Shown here piece after piece: positions 33,580-42,825 of a DNA stretch of 64,000 nt. Numbering within the stretch: position 1 is the stretch's first letter; the number at the start of each line of letters is the position of its first letter. The notes under the pieces are model-generated. The model was not told the origin of the DNA. It saw nothing but the letters and a program-made list of their open reading frames with translations, and did no database searches. The DNA is from Luteimonas rhizosphaericola. Its GTDB lineage: Bacteria; Pseudomonadota; Gammaproteobacteria; Xanthomonadales; Xanthomonadaceae. The position numbers were made by a program, and so were the translations under genes. The stretch covers positions 62,001-126,000 of the forward strand of contig NZ_JARXRN010000025.1 of NCBI RefSeq assembly GCF_029888045.1, given 5' to 3'.

Positions 33580-35729
33580 CCACCACGCTCCCGCTCTTTC
33601 CCGAAGGCCAGCCCGTCGACCCGACGGCCGCTTCCGCCGCGCGCGCCCCGAACGACCCGCGCGAACGTAGCGACCAACCCGAAGCGCAACCGTCCGAAAC
33701 ATCGCGCCCCACCAGCCTCCTGCAGCAACTCGCCAGGGCCGGTGCCCTGCGCACCCTCGACCACGCCCTCGCCCAGAGCCTGCGCCGGCTCGATCCGGAC
33801 ACGCCCGACACCGTCCTCGCCGCCGCCGCGCTCGCCTCGCTCGCCGTCGCCTCCGGCCATGCCGGCTTCAACCCCGCCGATCCCCGGCGCCTCGTCGACA
33901 CGGACATCGACTGGCCCGCTCCCGATGCCTGGCGCGAAGCCCTGCGGCATTCCCGTTGGGTCGCGCTCCCGGACACCGGCGACGCCGAATCCGCCCCCGA
34001 CGCCCCGCTCGTCTACGAGCACGGCCTCGTCTACCTGCGCCGCTACCGCGAATACGAACGCCGCCTCGCCGCCGGCCTACACCGCATCGGCAGCGCCGCG
34101 ATCGCTTCGCCCGCGCCATCCCGTCCAGGCCGCACGGAGGCCCATGCCCCGGCGCCTTCTCTTCCGCTGTTCACAGGGGAAGATGCTCGACGGGCAGATG
34201 GCAGCAGCGCTGTGCACCCCACCGAAGACCTCCAGTCCCAGGCCATCGCCGCCGCGCAACGACACCCCCTCCTGCTCGTCACCGGCGGCCCCGGCACCGG
34301 CAAGACCACCACCATCACCCGCCTGCTGCTGGCGCTCGTCGCCCAGGCCGACGCCGCCGGCACGCCGCCGCCGCGCATCGCCCTGGCCGCGCCCACCGGC
34401 CGCGCCGCCGAGCGCATGGCCGAAAGCGTGCGCAACGCCCTCCAGGCCCTGCCCGCGCGCGGCGTCGACCCCGCGCTCGCCGCCCGCCTGCCCACCACCG
34501 GCACCACCCTGCACCGCCTGCTCGGCACCATTCCCGACTCGCCCGCCTTCCGCCACCACGCCGACAACCCGCTGCCGTTCGACGTGGTGGTGGTGGACGA
34601 AGCCTCGATGATCGACCTGCCGCTGATGGCCAAGCTGGTCGAAGCCGTGCCCGAAGGCGCGCGCCTGGTCCTGCTCGGCGACCCCGACCAGCTGCCCTCG
34701 GTGGAAGCCGGCGACGTGCTCGCCGGCATCCTCGCCGCCGCCGACCGCGTCGCCACATCTCCCACCGCCGTGGCTGCCACCTCTCCCACCACTCCCGCTG
34801 TCACCACTCCCGCTGTCACCTCTCCCGCTGTCACCACTCCCGCTGTCACCACTCCCGCTGTCACCTCTCCCGCTGTCACCTCTCCCGCAAGCGGGAGAGG
34901 TCGCGCCGAAGGCGCGGGTGAGGGCGCTCTCCCATCAGCCACCCCCGCCTTCCCCGCCCACCACATCCACCTCACCCGCAACTACCGCCAGAGCGCCACG
35001 CTCGATCTCGCGCCCCTCGCCAGCGCCGTACGCGAAGGCGACAGCGCCAACGCCCTGTCCCTGCTCCGCAGCGGCCAGCTCTCCGGCGTGCACTTCCACG
35101 AAGACGACATCGATCCTCTGCAATCCCACCGCGACCACCTGCTCGAACACTGGACCGCACTCGCCGACACCCGCGACCCCGCCGACGCCCTCGCCCGCGC
35201 CGCGCGCCTGCGCGTCCTTACCGCCGTGCGCGAAGGCCCGCAGGGCGCCCGCACCCTCAACGCCCGCATCGAGGACCTGCTGGCCGGCACCCGTCGCGGC
35301 GCCGGCCCCGCGTCCACCGCCGGCCGCCATTTCCACGGTCGCCTGCTGCTCATCACGGAGAACAGCTACCGCCACCGCCTGTTCAACGGCGACATCGGCA
35401 TCTGCCTCGACGACGACGGCGGCACTCTCATGGCCTGGTTCCCCGGCGACGACCCGCAGCACCCGCGCCCCTTCCATCCCGCCGCGCTGCCCGCGCACGA
35501 CAGCGCCTTCGCCATGACCGTGCACAAGGCCCAGGGCAGCGAGTTCGACGCCCTCTGGCTGGTGCTGCCGGCGCGCGACAACCGCGTGCTGTCGCGCGAG
35601 CTGGTCTACACCGGCATGACCCGCGCGCGCAGCGTCCTGCACCTGGCCGGGAGCGCCGACGTCCTCGCGCAGGCGCTCGCCCGACAGACCCGACGATGGT
35701 CGGGCCTGGGACATCGCCTCGGCGGATAG
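33576..35729 (+). CDS. recD: RecBCD subunit RecD (5'-3' helicase) with minisatellite insertion
   Basis: The 717-residue protein is the RecD helicase subunit. Walker A is GGPGTGKT at 237-244 in LLVTGGPGTGKTTTITR. Other motifs are RIALAAPTGRAAERM, VVVDEASMIDLPLM, LLGDPDQLPSVEAGDVL, MTVHKAQGSEFDALWLVLP and the C-terminal YTGMTRARSVL. It is longer than E. coli RecD (608). The excess includes an N-terminal extension and a Pro/Thr/Val repeat (residues about 400-440) encoded by a 15-base minisatellite that ends in a palindrome. The insertion falls after motif III, in a loop. It starts in an ATGA overlap with recB and is the last gene of the recCBD operon. Confidence 0.95.
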   Translation: MTTTLPLFPEGQPVDPTAASAARAPNDPRERSDQPEAQPSETSRPTSLLQQLARAGALRTLDHALAQSLRRLDPDTPDTVLAAAALASLAVASGHAGFNPADPRRLVDTDIDWPAPDAWREALRHSRWVALPDTGDAESAPDAPLVYEHGLVYLRRYREYERRLAAGLHRIGSAAIASPAPSRPGRTEAHAPAPSLPLFTGEDARRADGSSAVHPTEDLQSQAIAAAQRHPLLLVTGGPGTGKTTTITRLLLALVAQADAAGTPPPRIALAAPTGRAAERMAESVRNALQALPARGVDPALAARLPTTGTTLHRLLGTIPDSPAFRHHADNPLPFDVVVVDEASMIDLPLMAKLVEAVPEGARLVLLGDPDQLPSVEAGDVLAGILAAADRVATSPTAVAATSPTTPAVTTPAVTSPAVTTPAVTTPAVTSPAVTSPASGRGRAEGAGEGALPSATPAFPAHHIHLTRNYRQSATLDLAPLASAVREGDSANALSLLRSGQLSGVHFHEDDIDPLQSHRDHLLEHWTALADTRDPADALARAARLRVLTAVREGPQGARTLNARIEDLLAGTRRGAGPASTAGRHFHGRLLLITENSYRHRLFNGDIGICLDDDGGTLMAWFPGDDPQHPRPFHPAALPAHDSAFAMTVHKAQGSEFDALWLVLPARDNRVLSRELVYTGMTRARSVLHLAGSADVLAQALARQTRRWSGLGHRLGG
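34791..34898 (+). repeat. 15-bp minisatellite inside recD
   Basis: Six tandem copies of ACTCCCGCTGTCACC or TCTCCCGCTGTCACC (34791-34880), then an 8-bp perfect palindrome TCTCCCGC-AA-GCGGGAGA (34881-34898) followed by a GCGCC-GAA-GGCGC hairpin. Copies vary only at the A/T position that starts the unit. Because the unit is five codons long, copy number can change without a frameshift. Confidence 0.9.
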
Positions 35730-35879
35730 CTGTCGCGCGCGCGGCCCGGAGCAACCACTCCACATGCAGGCACCGGCACCGGCACGCGCTGCCGCGCTGG
35801 CGACCTTTTGGCGACATTTGCGCCCATACCCTCGCACCGCGTCACGACGTGACACGGTCAATCCTGGAGGCGGGGCGAT

Positions 35880-38264
35880 ATGGGCAGGCATGCGAGACGG
35901 GCGTTGTCGCTGGCACTTTCGGCGCAGTTGATCGGCGTTCCACTGTTCGCGCACGCGCAGGAGGCGCCCGGTGCGCTGACCATCGTCGTCACCGACCAGA
36001 CGACCGACCGGCCGGTGGCCAATGCGACGGTCACGCTCACCGAACGCGATACCGACACCGCACGCTCCCTGGAAACCGACGCGCAGGGCCGCCTCGTGGT
36101 CGACCGGCTCGATCCGGGCCTGTACGCGGTCAATATCGCCAAGCCCGGCTTCGCGCCGATCTACGAACCGAGCGTCCGCGTCATCACGCGCAAGAACTCG
36201 CAGGTCGAGTTCGAACTCGGCGTCCCGCTGCTGGACGAGGTGGTGGTCCAGGCCCGGCCGCTCGATGCACTGTCATCGCCGTCCAGCACCTACCTCGACC
36301 GGGACGCATTGCGCGACGCCGTCGGCGGCGGCGCCGATCCCCTGCTGTCGCTCGACGGACTGCCGGGGCTGGCCTCGGCGAGCGAATTCGCGAGCTTCAG
36401 CGTGCGCGGCCGCGGCCCGCGCGACAACCTGGTCTTCGTCGACGAGTTCCCCTTCGACAAGGCGGTGCACTTCGACGCCACCCTGGGCGAAGACGAGGAC
36501 GTCGGCGGCGGCGGCCGCTTCTCGATCTTCGCGCCGGACGTCATCAGCGGCGCCGAGTTCTCGCCGGGCGGCTGGGGCCCGGCCTACGGCGGGCGCGCTG
36601 CCTCGCTGCTCAAGCTCGAGGTGGCCGGCGGCAACCCGAGCCCGTCGGCCAGCCTGCGCTACGACCTGGCCGGCTTCGAAGTCGGCTACGACGGCCCCGC
36701 CGGCATCACCAAGGACGCCACCCTGCTGGTGTCCGCGCGCCGGCTGGATTTCGGGTCCCTGTTCGAGACGATCGAGGAACTGGACATCGGCGACCCCGTG
36801 CTGCGCGACATCATCGTCAAGTCGGTCGTGCCGATCAGCCCGTCCAACACCCTCGAAGTGCTGCTGATCGACACCAACGAGACCTACACGCGCGACGTGA
36901 CGCACGTGTTCGAGTCGCCCAACTTCGAGGATGCGGCGCTGCTCGACTTCCGCCAGGACAGCGACCTGTACGGCCTCACCCTGCGCTCGCTGATCGGCGA
37001 GAACGCCACCTGGACCAACAAGGTCTACCGCCGCGCCAGCCACAAGGTCAGCTCGGAGGGCGAGGCGTTTCCCGACCTCGCGCCGCCCGGCTCGCCCGCC
37101 TCCGACTTCCCGGTGCGCGAAGACATCATCACCGTGACCGAGGACGAGACCGAGCTCGGCTGGCGCAGCGACTTCGGCACGGTGAACCGCTGGGGCACGT
37201 TCAGCGCGGGCGTCCATGCCACCCGAATCGAGCTGGACTACCGCACGGTGCTCGACGGCGACTGGATCCGCTACGTCTACGACAGCGACGACTTCAGGCC
37301 GGACCCCGCGCAGCGCTACATCGTGCTCACGCCGGAGGCCATCGACTCCACCCTGGACCGGACCGCCACGAACTACGCGGCGTACGTGGACCAGGCCTTC
37401 AAGCGCGACGCCTGGGACCTGCGCACCGGCCTGCGCGTGGAGCGCGACGGCCTGACGGACGAAACCCTGGTCTCGCCCAGGCTGCGGGTGAACTGGCAGC
37501 CGGGCGCGAGCGCGCGGTACTTCGCGACCGCCGGCCTGTTCCACCAGTCGCCGCGCTACCTCGACCTCGCCGCCAACGCGGCGAACACGCTGGAGAACGA
37601 GGAGGTCAGGCACGCCAGCGTCGGCTTCGAGGTCTTCTTCAACACCCGCTGGTCGGTGCTCACCGAGGCCTACCACCAGGACCTCGACAACCTGGTGGTC
37701 GACCAGGACCGCGCCAGCGGCACCTTCGCCAACATCGGCGACGGCACGTCCAAGGGTGTCGACGTCGTGCTCAAGGGCACGCTCCGCGAAGGCCTGTACG
37801 CCAGCGCGACCTACTCCTGGAACGATGCCGAGATCGACCGCAAGGACGGCCGCGGCGCCGTGGCCGACGAGTTCAGCCGCGAGCACGTGGCCACCCTCGG
37901 CGTAACCTGGGAAATCACCGACCGCTGGAAGGTGGCCGCGCGCTACAAGTACCTGTCCGGCCGGCCGGAGGACGCCTACCTCATCCACGCCGACGTGCTC
38001 GGTCCGGGGCAGCCCCTGCGCTACTCGCGCGAGACGGTGGAACGCGGCGTCGGCCGCAAGGACGGCTACGGCGTGCTCAACGCCCGCGTCGACTACCGGC
38101 GCGCCTTCGGCCCGATCGACGTCACCGCCTTCCTCGATGTGATCAACCTTACCTCGGCCTCGTCCACCGACGACACCGAGTTCGACTATCGCCGCGGCGT
38201 CAACGTGGCCGACGACAGCGAGGCCGAGCCGCTGATCGGACTTCGGCTAGACTACGCCTGGTAG
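35880..38264 (+). CDS. TonB-dependent receptor with carboxypeptidase-like N-domain
   Basis: The 794-residue outer-membrane protein starts with a signal peptide ending AHAQE. Next comes a carboxypeptidase-regulatory-like beta-sandwich (about 30-120: GALTIVVTDQTTDRPVANATVTL), then a plug domain (DEVVVQARPL as TonB box region, FSVRGRGPRDNLVFVDEFPF), then a beta-barrel ending in the aromatic residue of RLDYAW. It resembles Xanthomonas-type receptors that import oligomers or siderophores; the substrate is not evident. The ATG at 35880 has GGAGG 12 bases upstream. It is directly followed by a response regulator and kinase in the same direction, so nutrient uptake and sensing are probably coupled. 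Confidence 0.9.
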   Translation: MGRHARRALSLALSAQLIGVPLFAHAQEAPGALTIVVTDQTTDRPVANATVTLTERDTDTARSLETDAQGRLVVDRLDPGLYAVNIAKPGFAPIYEPSVRVITRKNSQVEFELGVPLLDEVVVQARPLDALSSPSSTYLDRDALRDAVGGGADPLLSLDGLPGLASASEFASFSVRGRGPRDNLVFVDEFPFDKAVHFDATLGEDEDVGGGGRFSIFAPDVISGAEFSPGGWGPAYGGRAASLLKLEVAGGNPSPSASLRYDLAGFEVGYDGPAGITKDATLLVSARRLDFGSLFETIEELDIGDPVLRDIIVKSVVPISPSNTLEVLLIDTNETYTRDVTHVFESPNFEDAALLDFRQDSDLYGLTLRSLIGENATWTNKVYRRASHKVSSEGEAFPDLAPPGSPASDFPVREDIITVTEDETELGWRSDFGTVNRWGTFSAGVHATRIELDYRTVLDGDWIRYVYDSDDFRPDPAQRYIVLTPEAIDSTLDRTATNYAAYVDQAFKRDAWDLRTGLRVERDGLTDETLVSPRLRVNWQPGASARYFATAGLFHQSPRYLDLAANAANTLENEEVRHASVGFEVFFNTRWSVLTEAYHQDLDNLVVDQDRASGTFANIGDGTSKGVDVVLKGTLREGLYASATYSWNDAEIDRKDGRGAVADEFSREHVATLGVTWEITDRWKVAARYKYLSGRPEDAYLIHADVLGPGQPLRYSRETVERGVGRKDGYGVLNARVDYRRAFGPIDVTAFLDVINLTSASSTDDTEFDYRRGVNVADDSEAEPLIGLRLDYAW

Positions 38265-38278
38265 ACGGGAGGCGGCGG

Positions 38279-38983
38279 ATGGCACGCGTTCCTGATGCGA
38301 CGCCCATCAGGGCGCTGATCGTCGAGGACAACCGCGACATCTGCGGGAACATCGCCACGTACCTCGAAAAGCTCGGCTACGTGCTCGATTTCGCGCACGA
38401 CGGCGTCACCGCCATGAACCTGGCGCTGACCCATCCGTTCGACGTCATCGTGCTGGACCTGATGATCCCGCGGATGGACGGCCTGACCTTCTGCCACCGG
38501 CTGCGGGCCGAGGCCGGGATCGAGACGCCGGTGCTGATGCTGACCGCGCGCGACACGCTCGACGACCGGCTCAAGGGCTTCGACGCCGGCGCCGACGACT
38601 ACCTGGTCAAGCCGTTCGCGCTGCAGGAACTGCATGCGCGCATCCGCGCCCTGTACAAGCGCAGCCACCGCAACACCGACAAGCTGCTGACCGTGGCCGA
38701 CCTGACCTTGAACCAGTCCACGCTGCAGGTGCACCGGGCGGGGCGCCGGGTCGAACTCAACCCCGCCGGCATCAAGCTGCTGCGGCGGCTGATGGAACAG
38801 TCCCCATCGGTGGTGGATCGCGACGAACTGGAAACCCTGCTGTGGGCCGACGAGCGGCCCGATGGCGATGCGCTGCGCTCGCACATGTACAAGCTGCGCC
38901 AGGCCGTCGACCGGCCGTTCGACCGGCCGCTGATCCACACCATCCATCGCATCGGCTACCGGATCGCGGAGGATGCCCGGTAG
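38279..38983 (+). CDS. OmpR-family response regulator
   Basis: The 234-residue protein has a receiver (Asp60 in VIVLDLMIPRMDGL, acidic pair at VED 15-17, Lys in YLVKPF) and a C-terminal winged helix with RVELNPAGIKLLRRLME and HRIGYRI at the end. Start ATG at 38279 is 15 bases after the TonB receptor stop, with GGAGGCGGCGG just upstream. The stop overlaps the GTG of the kinase by one base. It is likely phosphorylated by the next gene product and may control the receptor, although no operator is recognised. Confidence 0.92.
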   Translation: MARVPDATPIRALIVEDNRDICGNIATYLEKLGYVLDFAHDGVTAMNLALTHPFDVIVLDLMIPRMDGLTFCHRLRAEAGIETPVLMLTARDTLDDRLKGFDAGADDYLVKPFALQELHARIRALYKRSHRNTDKLLTVADLTLNQSTLQVHRAGRRVELNPAGIKLLRRLMEQSPSVVDRDELETLLWADERPDGDALRSHMYKLRQAVDRPFDRPLIHTIHRIGYRIAEDAR

Positions 38984-40221
38984 TGTCGCGGCACAGCCTG
39001 CGCAAGCGTGTCGAGGTCGCGTTCGCGCTGTGCGTGGTCGGGCTCAGCGTGGCCTGGGGGTTCGCGTTCTACGGCGCCATCCGCTTCAGCGAAGACCGGG
39101 TGCTGGCCAACCAGCTCCGGCACGCCGCCGAGCGCTATCCCGACCTGTCGCTGAGCCTGCGCGGCTACGAGGACGCCGCGAGCCTGCCCGAACCGCTGCG
39201 GGACTGGGCGGCGCACGGGCCGGACGAAGGCACGTACGAGTTCGTGTCCGAGGAATTGCACGTGGCGGTGGTCCCGGCCGACAACCCGCAGGGGCGCGCC
39301 TTCGTGGTGTTCGATGTCGCCGGGATCGAGGCCGCCTCGTCCGAGGACTGGTGGTGGCTGCTCGTCATCACCGGCGTGGTGGGCGTGCTCGGCGCGCTGG
39401 GCTTCGGGCTCGGGGTGCTGGTGATGCGCCGGGCGATCGCGCCGGTCAGGCAGCTGGCCGACGTGGTCGCGGGCATCGACCTGGAACACCTGTCGGCCGG
39501 GGACCACAAGCTCATCGAGTCCGGCCGCTTCGGACGCGACGAGGTGGGCCTGCTCGCCGGCACCATCGAGAAGACGCTCGAGCGCATCAGCGCCTTCGTG
39601 GTGCGCGAGCGCGACTTCACCGGCTCCGCCAGCCACGAGCTGCGCACGCCGATCACCGTGATCACCGGCGCGATCGAACTGCTGGAGCAGGGCGAGCTGT
39701 CGGCCGAGGACGTCAAGGCGCTGGACCGCATCCGCCGCGCCACGGCCGAGATGAAGTCCACGATCGAGATGTTCCTGTGCATCGCCCGCGAAGCCGACGA
39801 CGGCCAGTACGGCGAGCGCTTCGGGGTGGCGCCGCTGGTGGACCGGGCGATCGAGCAGCAGCGCTACCTGCTGGGTGGCAAGGGCGTCGACGTCGACGTC
39901 CATGTCGAAAGCCACGCCACGCCCGTCGTCCAGGGGCACCCGCAGGCGTTCCTGATCGCGGTCACCAACCTGGTGCGCAACGCGTTCGAGCACACGCCCG
40001 CCGGCCAGGGGCCGATCACCGTGCGCATCCGCGAACGCGACCTGCTGGTCACCAACCGGCGCAGCGGCGACGACGCCGGCGGGCCCACCCCGGACGGTGC
40101 CCCGGCGTCCAACGGCTACGGCCTGGGCCTCGGCATCGTGCAGCGGCTGTGCGAGCGCAACGGGTGGGAGTTCTCGCTGCAGGTGGACGAGGCGCGGGTG
40201 ACGGCGTGTCTTTCCTGGTGA
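38983..40221 (+). CDS. Sensor histidine kinase
   Basis: The 412-residue inner-membrane kinase has two membrane helices (about 10-32 and 125-150) around a periplasmic domain of about 90 residues. A HAMP-like segment follows, then the DHp helix with His218 in SASHELRTPITVI. ATP boxes include LVRNAFEHTPAG, GDDAGGPTPDG and GYGLGLGIVQRLCERNG. The G1 region is altered (GDDAGG) relative to the usual DxGxG, so ATP binding may be weaker than normal. GTG at 38983 overlaps the regulator stop (TAGTG), as expected for a coupled pair. It is the last high-GC gene before the low-GC block. Confidence 0.9.
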   Translation: MSRHSLRKRVEVAFALCVVGLSVAWGFAFYGAIRFSEDRVLANQLRHAAERYPDLSLSLRGYEDAASLPEPLRDWAAHGPDEGTYEFVSEELHVAVVPADNPQGRAFVVFDVAGIEAASSEDWWWLLVITGVVGVLGALGFGLGVLVMRRAIAPVRQLADVVAGIDLEHLSAGDHKLIESGRFGRDEVGLLAGTIEKTLERISAFVVRERDFTGSASHELRTPITVITGAIELLEQGELSAEDVKALDRIRRATAEMKSTIEMFLCIAREADDGQYGERFGVAPLVDRAIEQQRYLLGGKGVDVDVHVESHATPVVQGHPQAFLIAVTNLVRNAFEHTPAGQGPITVRIRERDLLVTNRRSGDDAGGPTPDGAPASNGYGLGLGIVQRLCERNGWEFSLQVDEARVTACLSW

Positions 40222-40315
40222 GCACCTGGGGAGGGGGATTGAATTGATCTGCAGGAAGCGAAGGGCGGCTCTCGACCCAAAACGGACTGAAAGGAACCTA
40301 TGGACTCAGAGCGAA

Positions 40316-41047
40316 TCAGTCGCGGAAGGGAACACCGGCAGTCCTGAAACAAAAGCGAATCATGTAATTACCAAAGCGCTGCTCTATCTCAGTAAGATTG
40401 TCGAAACCGCCGCCTGGTCGAAAGCTTGCGGGTATGCCGCTTCCCAACAGTTTGGCTCTAGCAAGGACACCCCCGGATACATTGAAGGCATTGCAATAAA
40501 AGCGCATCCGCAGTGTTTCCTCTAAGGGCAAGGCAGCGTAAGCAGTCTCATACTCTGCAATCTTCAGCCAAATCTTGTCGTATGGATGCAAGCTGTCAAC
40601 GAACTTTGACAGACGTTGGTCCGTGAGGTTATGAATCAGATGGTTGTGTGCGAACTCATTTCGAATCTTTCTCAGGTTTGTGGCGTTAATTGCCTGTTCG
40701 TGCGTAATCCATCCGAGCCCAACGCAAACTAGAATCCTTTGTGAAAATGTTGATAACGGCCCATTAGACCCGAAATAGTCTTGCTGGGACTTGCTTGACT
40801 TCAGCGACCAATAGTTGGTTAGGCAACGTCGGAGCACATCTTCTAGGAACGATGCAGCCAAGACGCAAAAAGTCCTCGAATCACTGTCATGCAGAAAGTC
40901 AGTGAGTGATTCGGCCTCCGAAGCGATATTCGCCTCAATCTCGTTAGCTTTCCTTACTTCGACATAGCTATCCTTCAGGGTTTGCTCAAGAATTTCGACC
41001 GCCCTTGCCTGTAGAGAGAACGCTACGTTGTTGTCTGTTGCAAGCAT
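40316..41047 (-). CDS. MltR/HEPN-like hypothetical protein
   Basis: The 243-residue (ATG) or 259-residue (GTG at 41093-41095) protein has the helical core of the MltR superfamily: FLHDSDSRTFCVLAASFLEDVLRR and ATNLRKIRNEFAHNHLIHNL. The R-x-x-R-N-x-x-A-H part resembles HEPN folds, which act as RNases or partners in toxin and defence systems. No membrane helix or signal is seen. Base use is unlike its neighbours: line 40681-40740 has only 29 G/C of 60. It is the last gene of a leftward set of three. MltR is a mannitol-operon regulator in E. coli, but nothing here suggests mannitol. Function unknown. Confidence 0.65.
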   Translation of the reverse strand: MLATDNNVAFSLQARAVEILEQTLKDSYVEVRKANEIEANIASEAESLTDFLHDSDSRTFCVLAASFLEDVLRRCLTNYWSLKSSKSQQDYFGSNGPLSTFSQRILVCVGLGWITHEQAINATNLRKIRNEFAHNHLIHNLTDQRLSKFVDSLHPYDKIWLKIAEYETAYAALPLEETLRMRFYCNAFNVSGGVLARAKLLGSGIPASFRPGGGFDNLTEIEQRFGNYMIRFCFRTAGVPFRD

Positions 41048-41204
41048 AAAGAAGCTCGAGCGAGGCCTAGCCCATGTTAGTCCAATCTTGATCACCTTAC
41101 GGGTGCGACAAGGCTTTCGTTGCTGGATCCAAGTGCGGCTCGATTGTCTCTCGCGCCGCGTCCTCCTCCCGCCGCTGGTGGATCCATTCCACCAGAGCCG
41201 TGGA

Positions 41205-42692
41205 TTAGGGATATTTCACAGTTGACGCCGAAGGCTTGTTGTCGGACCGGCCATCGATCAGGACGATATTCTTGGCCTTGTCGATCTTCAGGTCTTGCAT
41301 GATCTTCTTGACCCGCGTCCATTCACTGTCAGTGAAGTAGAGGATCACCGTGATGGACGACGACGTGTCGTTGGCCTTTTCGTAGACTTCCACTTGGTTC
41401 TGCAAGTTGGTTCTCAACTTGCTGTTACGCGCCAGCTTGAACTCCACCAGGGTTTTGTCCGCACTGCCTTCGGACACCTTGTAATCCACCGGTCCTCGAC
41501 CGTTGTTGACCTCACGGTTGACGTCCATCCGGGAAGCGAACCAAGTTAGGCGGTAAAGAAGTTGGAGATGGGCTTCCTGTGTAATGGGCCTGTCGTTGAT
41601 GTAAAAGATCCGCCATCCGTCCTTGTGCTCGATGACGTTTTTCAAGAAGTTGACCCGCGCCATACTCTCGGTGAACGAGTTTCCGCCGGTGTAGAAGGCG
41701 GTACCTTCCAGGTGCTCTCTGACCAACCTGGACACCTCGTCAACGAACTGTGCCTGAGTGTCGGCTACCTTTCTCTTGCTGGTCCGGTGCGCCTCGCTGG
41801 CGGCGTCTTCCTTGGCCCGGATGAAGTGATCAAGGAGGACCGGGAATTGCTCCACGGTCTGCGCCGCCAAGCGCTTTCGATCCTGGTCGGTCGCGCCCTC
41901 GGCCAAACGAGACATGAAGTAGGAGTCGATCTGGTTCCGCAACTGCTGATTCGGGATGGAGTTGTAGACATCTTCGATGCCATCCAGCAGGTCGCCGCGA
42001 TTGATCCATGCCTCGTCTCTGGTCAGCATGTCCTTCGGCGTCAGGATCACGTAGTCGCCGTTGATAAAGGGCAGCTCGTAGCGGCCCGGAACCCAACGCT
42101 TGGCGTCTTGGTTAAAGGCTACGCGATTGACGCCCACAGTTCTCACAAACTCTGGCCGGAGGTGGTTCTTGGCGAAGGTCTGTGTGTATTCCAGCAGGAA
42201 CTGCTTGATCAAGTTGGTGACAAAATCGCTGAGGTGATCCCGTCCTACGCCTTCGCTCAACAGGCAAAGCTTTTCCAAGTGGCTGCTCTTGGTGATTTTC
42301 TCTGCGCCAAAGTCGCGAAAGATGTGATGGAGGTTCTTATGCAGCGTGTTCGCGAACTTAGCCCCCAAGCCGCTGCCACTGTTGCCTGAACGGCTAAACC
42401 CAAGCCAGTTCTGCTTGACCTCGGCGAAGCGGAACCACTGATCGATATGCGCCTGCGTGAGCATGCCAGTGGCGGATACGTCGCGGAGAAACTTCAGGTA
42501 GTCAATGATCTGCTCATGCAAGCTTTGGTAGATCGCGTTCTTGCTGTCGAATAGGAGGAATGGATCGATGAAGAGCGGCAGGTCGTTGACCAACGATACG
42601 TTGAACGCGCCGTAGGCCTCCAAGGTCGCCTTGTCTACCTCGAAGAAGTCTGAGAAGTAGATTCCCACGCGCCCCGCCGGACTAGCTCGCAT
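41205..42692 (-). CDS. Hypothetical protein with PD-(D/E)XK-like nuclease motif
   Basis: The 495-residue protein is unrecognised as a whole. Near the C-terminus Asp403 (PVDYK), then Glu417-x-Lys419 (LVEFKLA) have the spacing D-x13-E-x-K of the PD-(D/E)XK nuclease fold. Flanking predicted strands (WRIFYINDR; SITVILYF) fit such a core. Residues 1-350 are a mixed helical region with no known motif. The ATG at 42690-42692 has AGGAG 10 bases upstream and is preferred over a TTG upstream. The GC content (30 of 60 in 42301-42360) is low. It lies between an MltR-like gene and a NERD-UvrD helicase; the trio looks like a nuclease/helicase defence unit, which is inference. Confidence 0.7.
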   Translation of the reverse strand: MRASPAGRVGIYFSDFFEVDKATLEAYGAFNVSLVNDLPLFIDPFLLFDSKNAIYQSLHEQIIDYLKFLRDVSATGMLTQAHIDQWFRFAEVKQNWLGFSRSGNSGSGLGAKFANTLHKNLHHIFRDFGAEKITKSSHLEKLCLLSEGVGRDHLSDFVTNLIKQFLLEYTQTFAKNHLRPEFVRTVGVNRVAFNQDAKRWVPGRYELPFINGDYVILTPKDMLTRDEAWINRGDLLDGIEDVYNSIPNQQLRNQIDSYFMSRLAEGATDQDRKRLAAQTVEQFPVLLDHFIRAKEDAASEAHRTSKRKVADTQAQFVDEVSRLVREHLEGTAFYTGGNSFTESMARVNFLKNVIEHKDGWRIFYINDRPITQEAHLQLLYRLTWFASRMDVNREVNNGRGPVDYKVSEGSADKTLVEFKLARNSKLRTNLQNQVEVYEKANDTSSSITVILYFTDSEWTRVKKIMQDLKIDKAKNIVLIDGRSDNKPSASTVKYP

Positions 42693-42825
42693 CACTCGAC
42701 TACTCCTGTGGTCCAAGCTTCGATAGAAGAACTGGGGTCAGAGTGTAATTTCTGGGCACGTCACCGTGGCCACAGGCAGGCATTGCTACGTTGACTTAAA
42801 GCGGTGAGAGACTTTCTAGAGCCGA

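Noticed and set aside
34791..34898. Possible CRISPR-like array in recD
   Set aside because: The 15-base units are contiguous with no spacers, lie in frame in a gene, and there is no cas gene.
40244..40525. Plus-strand ORF of 93 residues in the low-GC block
   Set aside because: Overlaps the MltR-like gene in antisense and has no recognisable domain.
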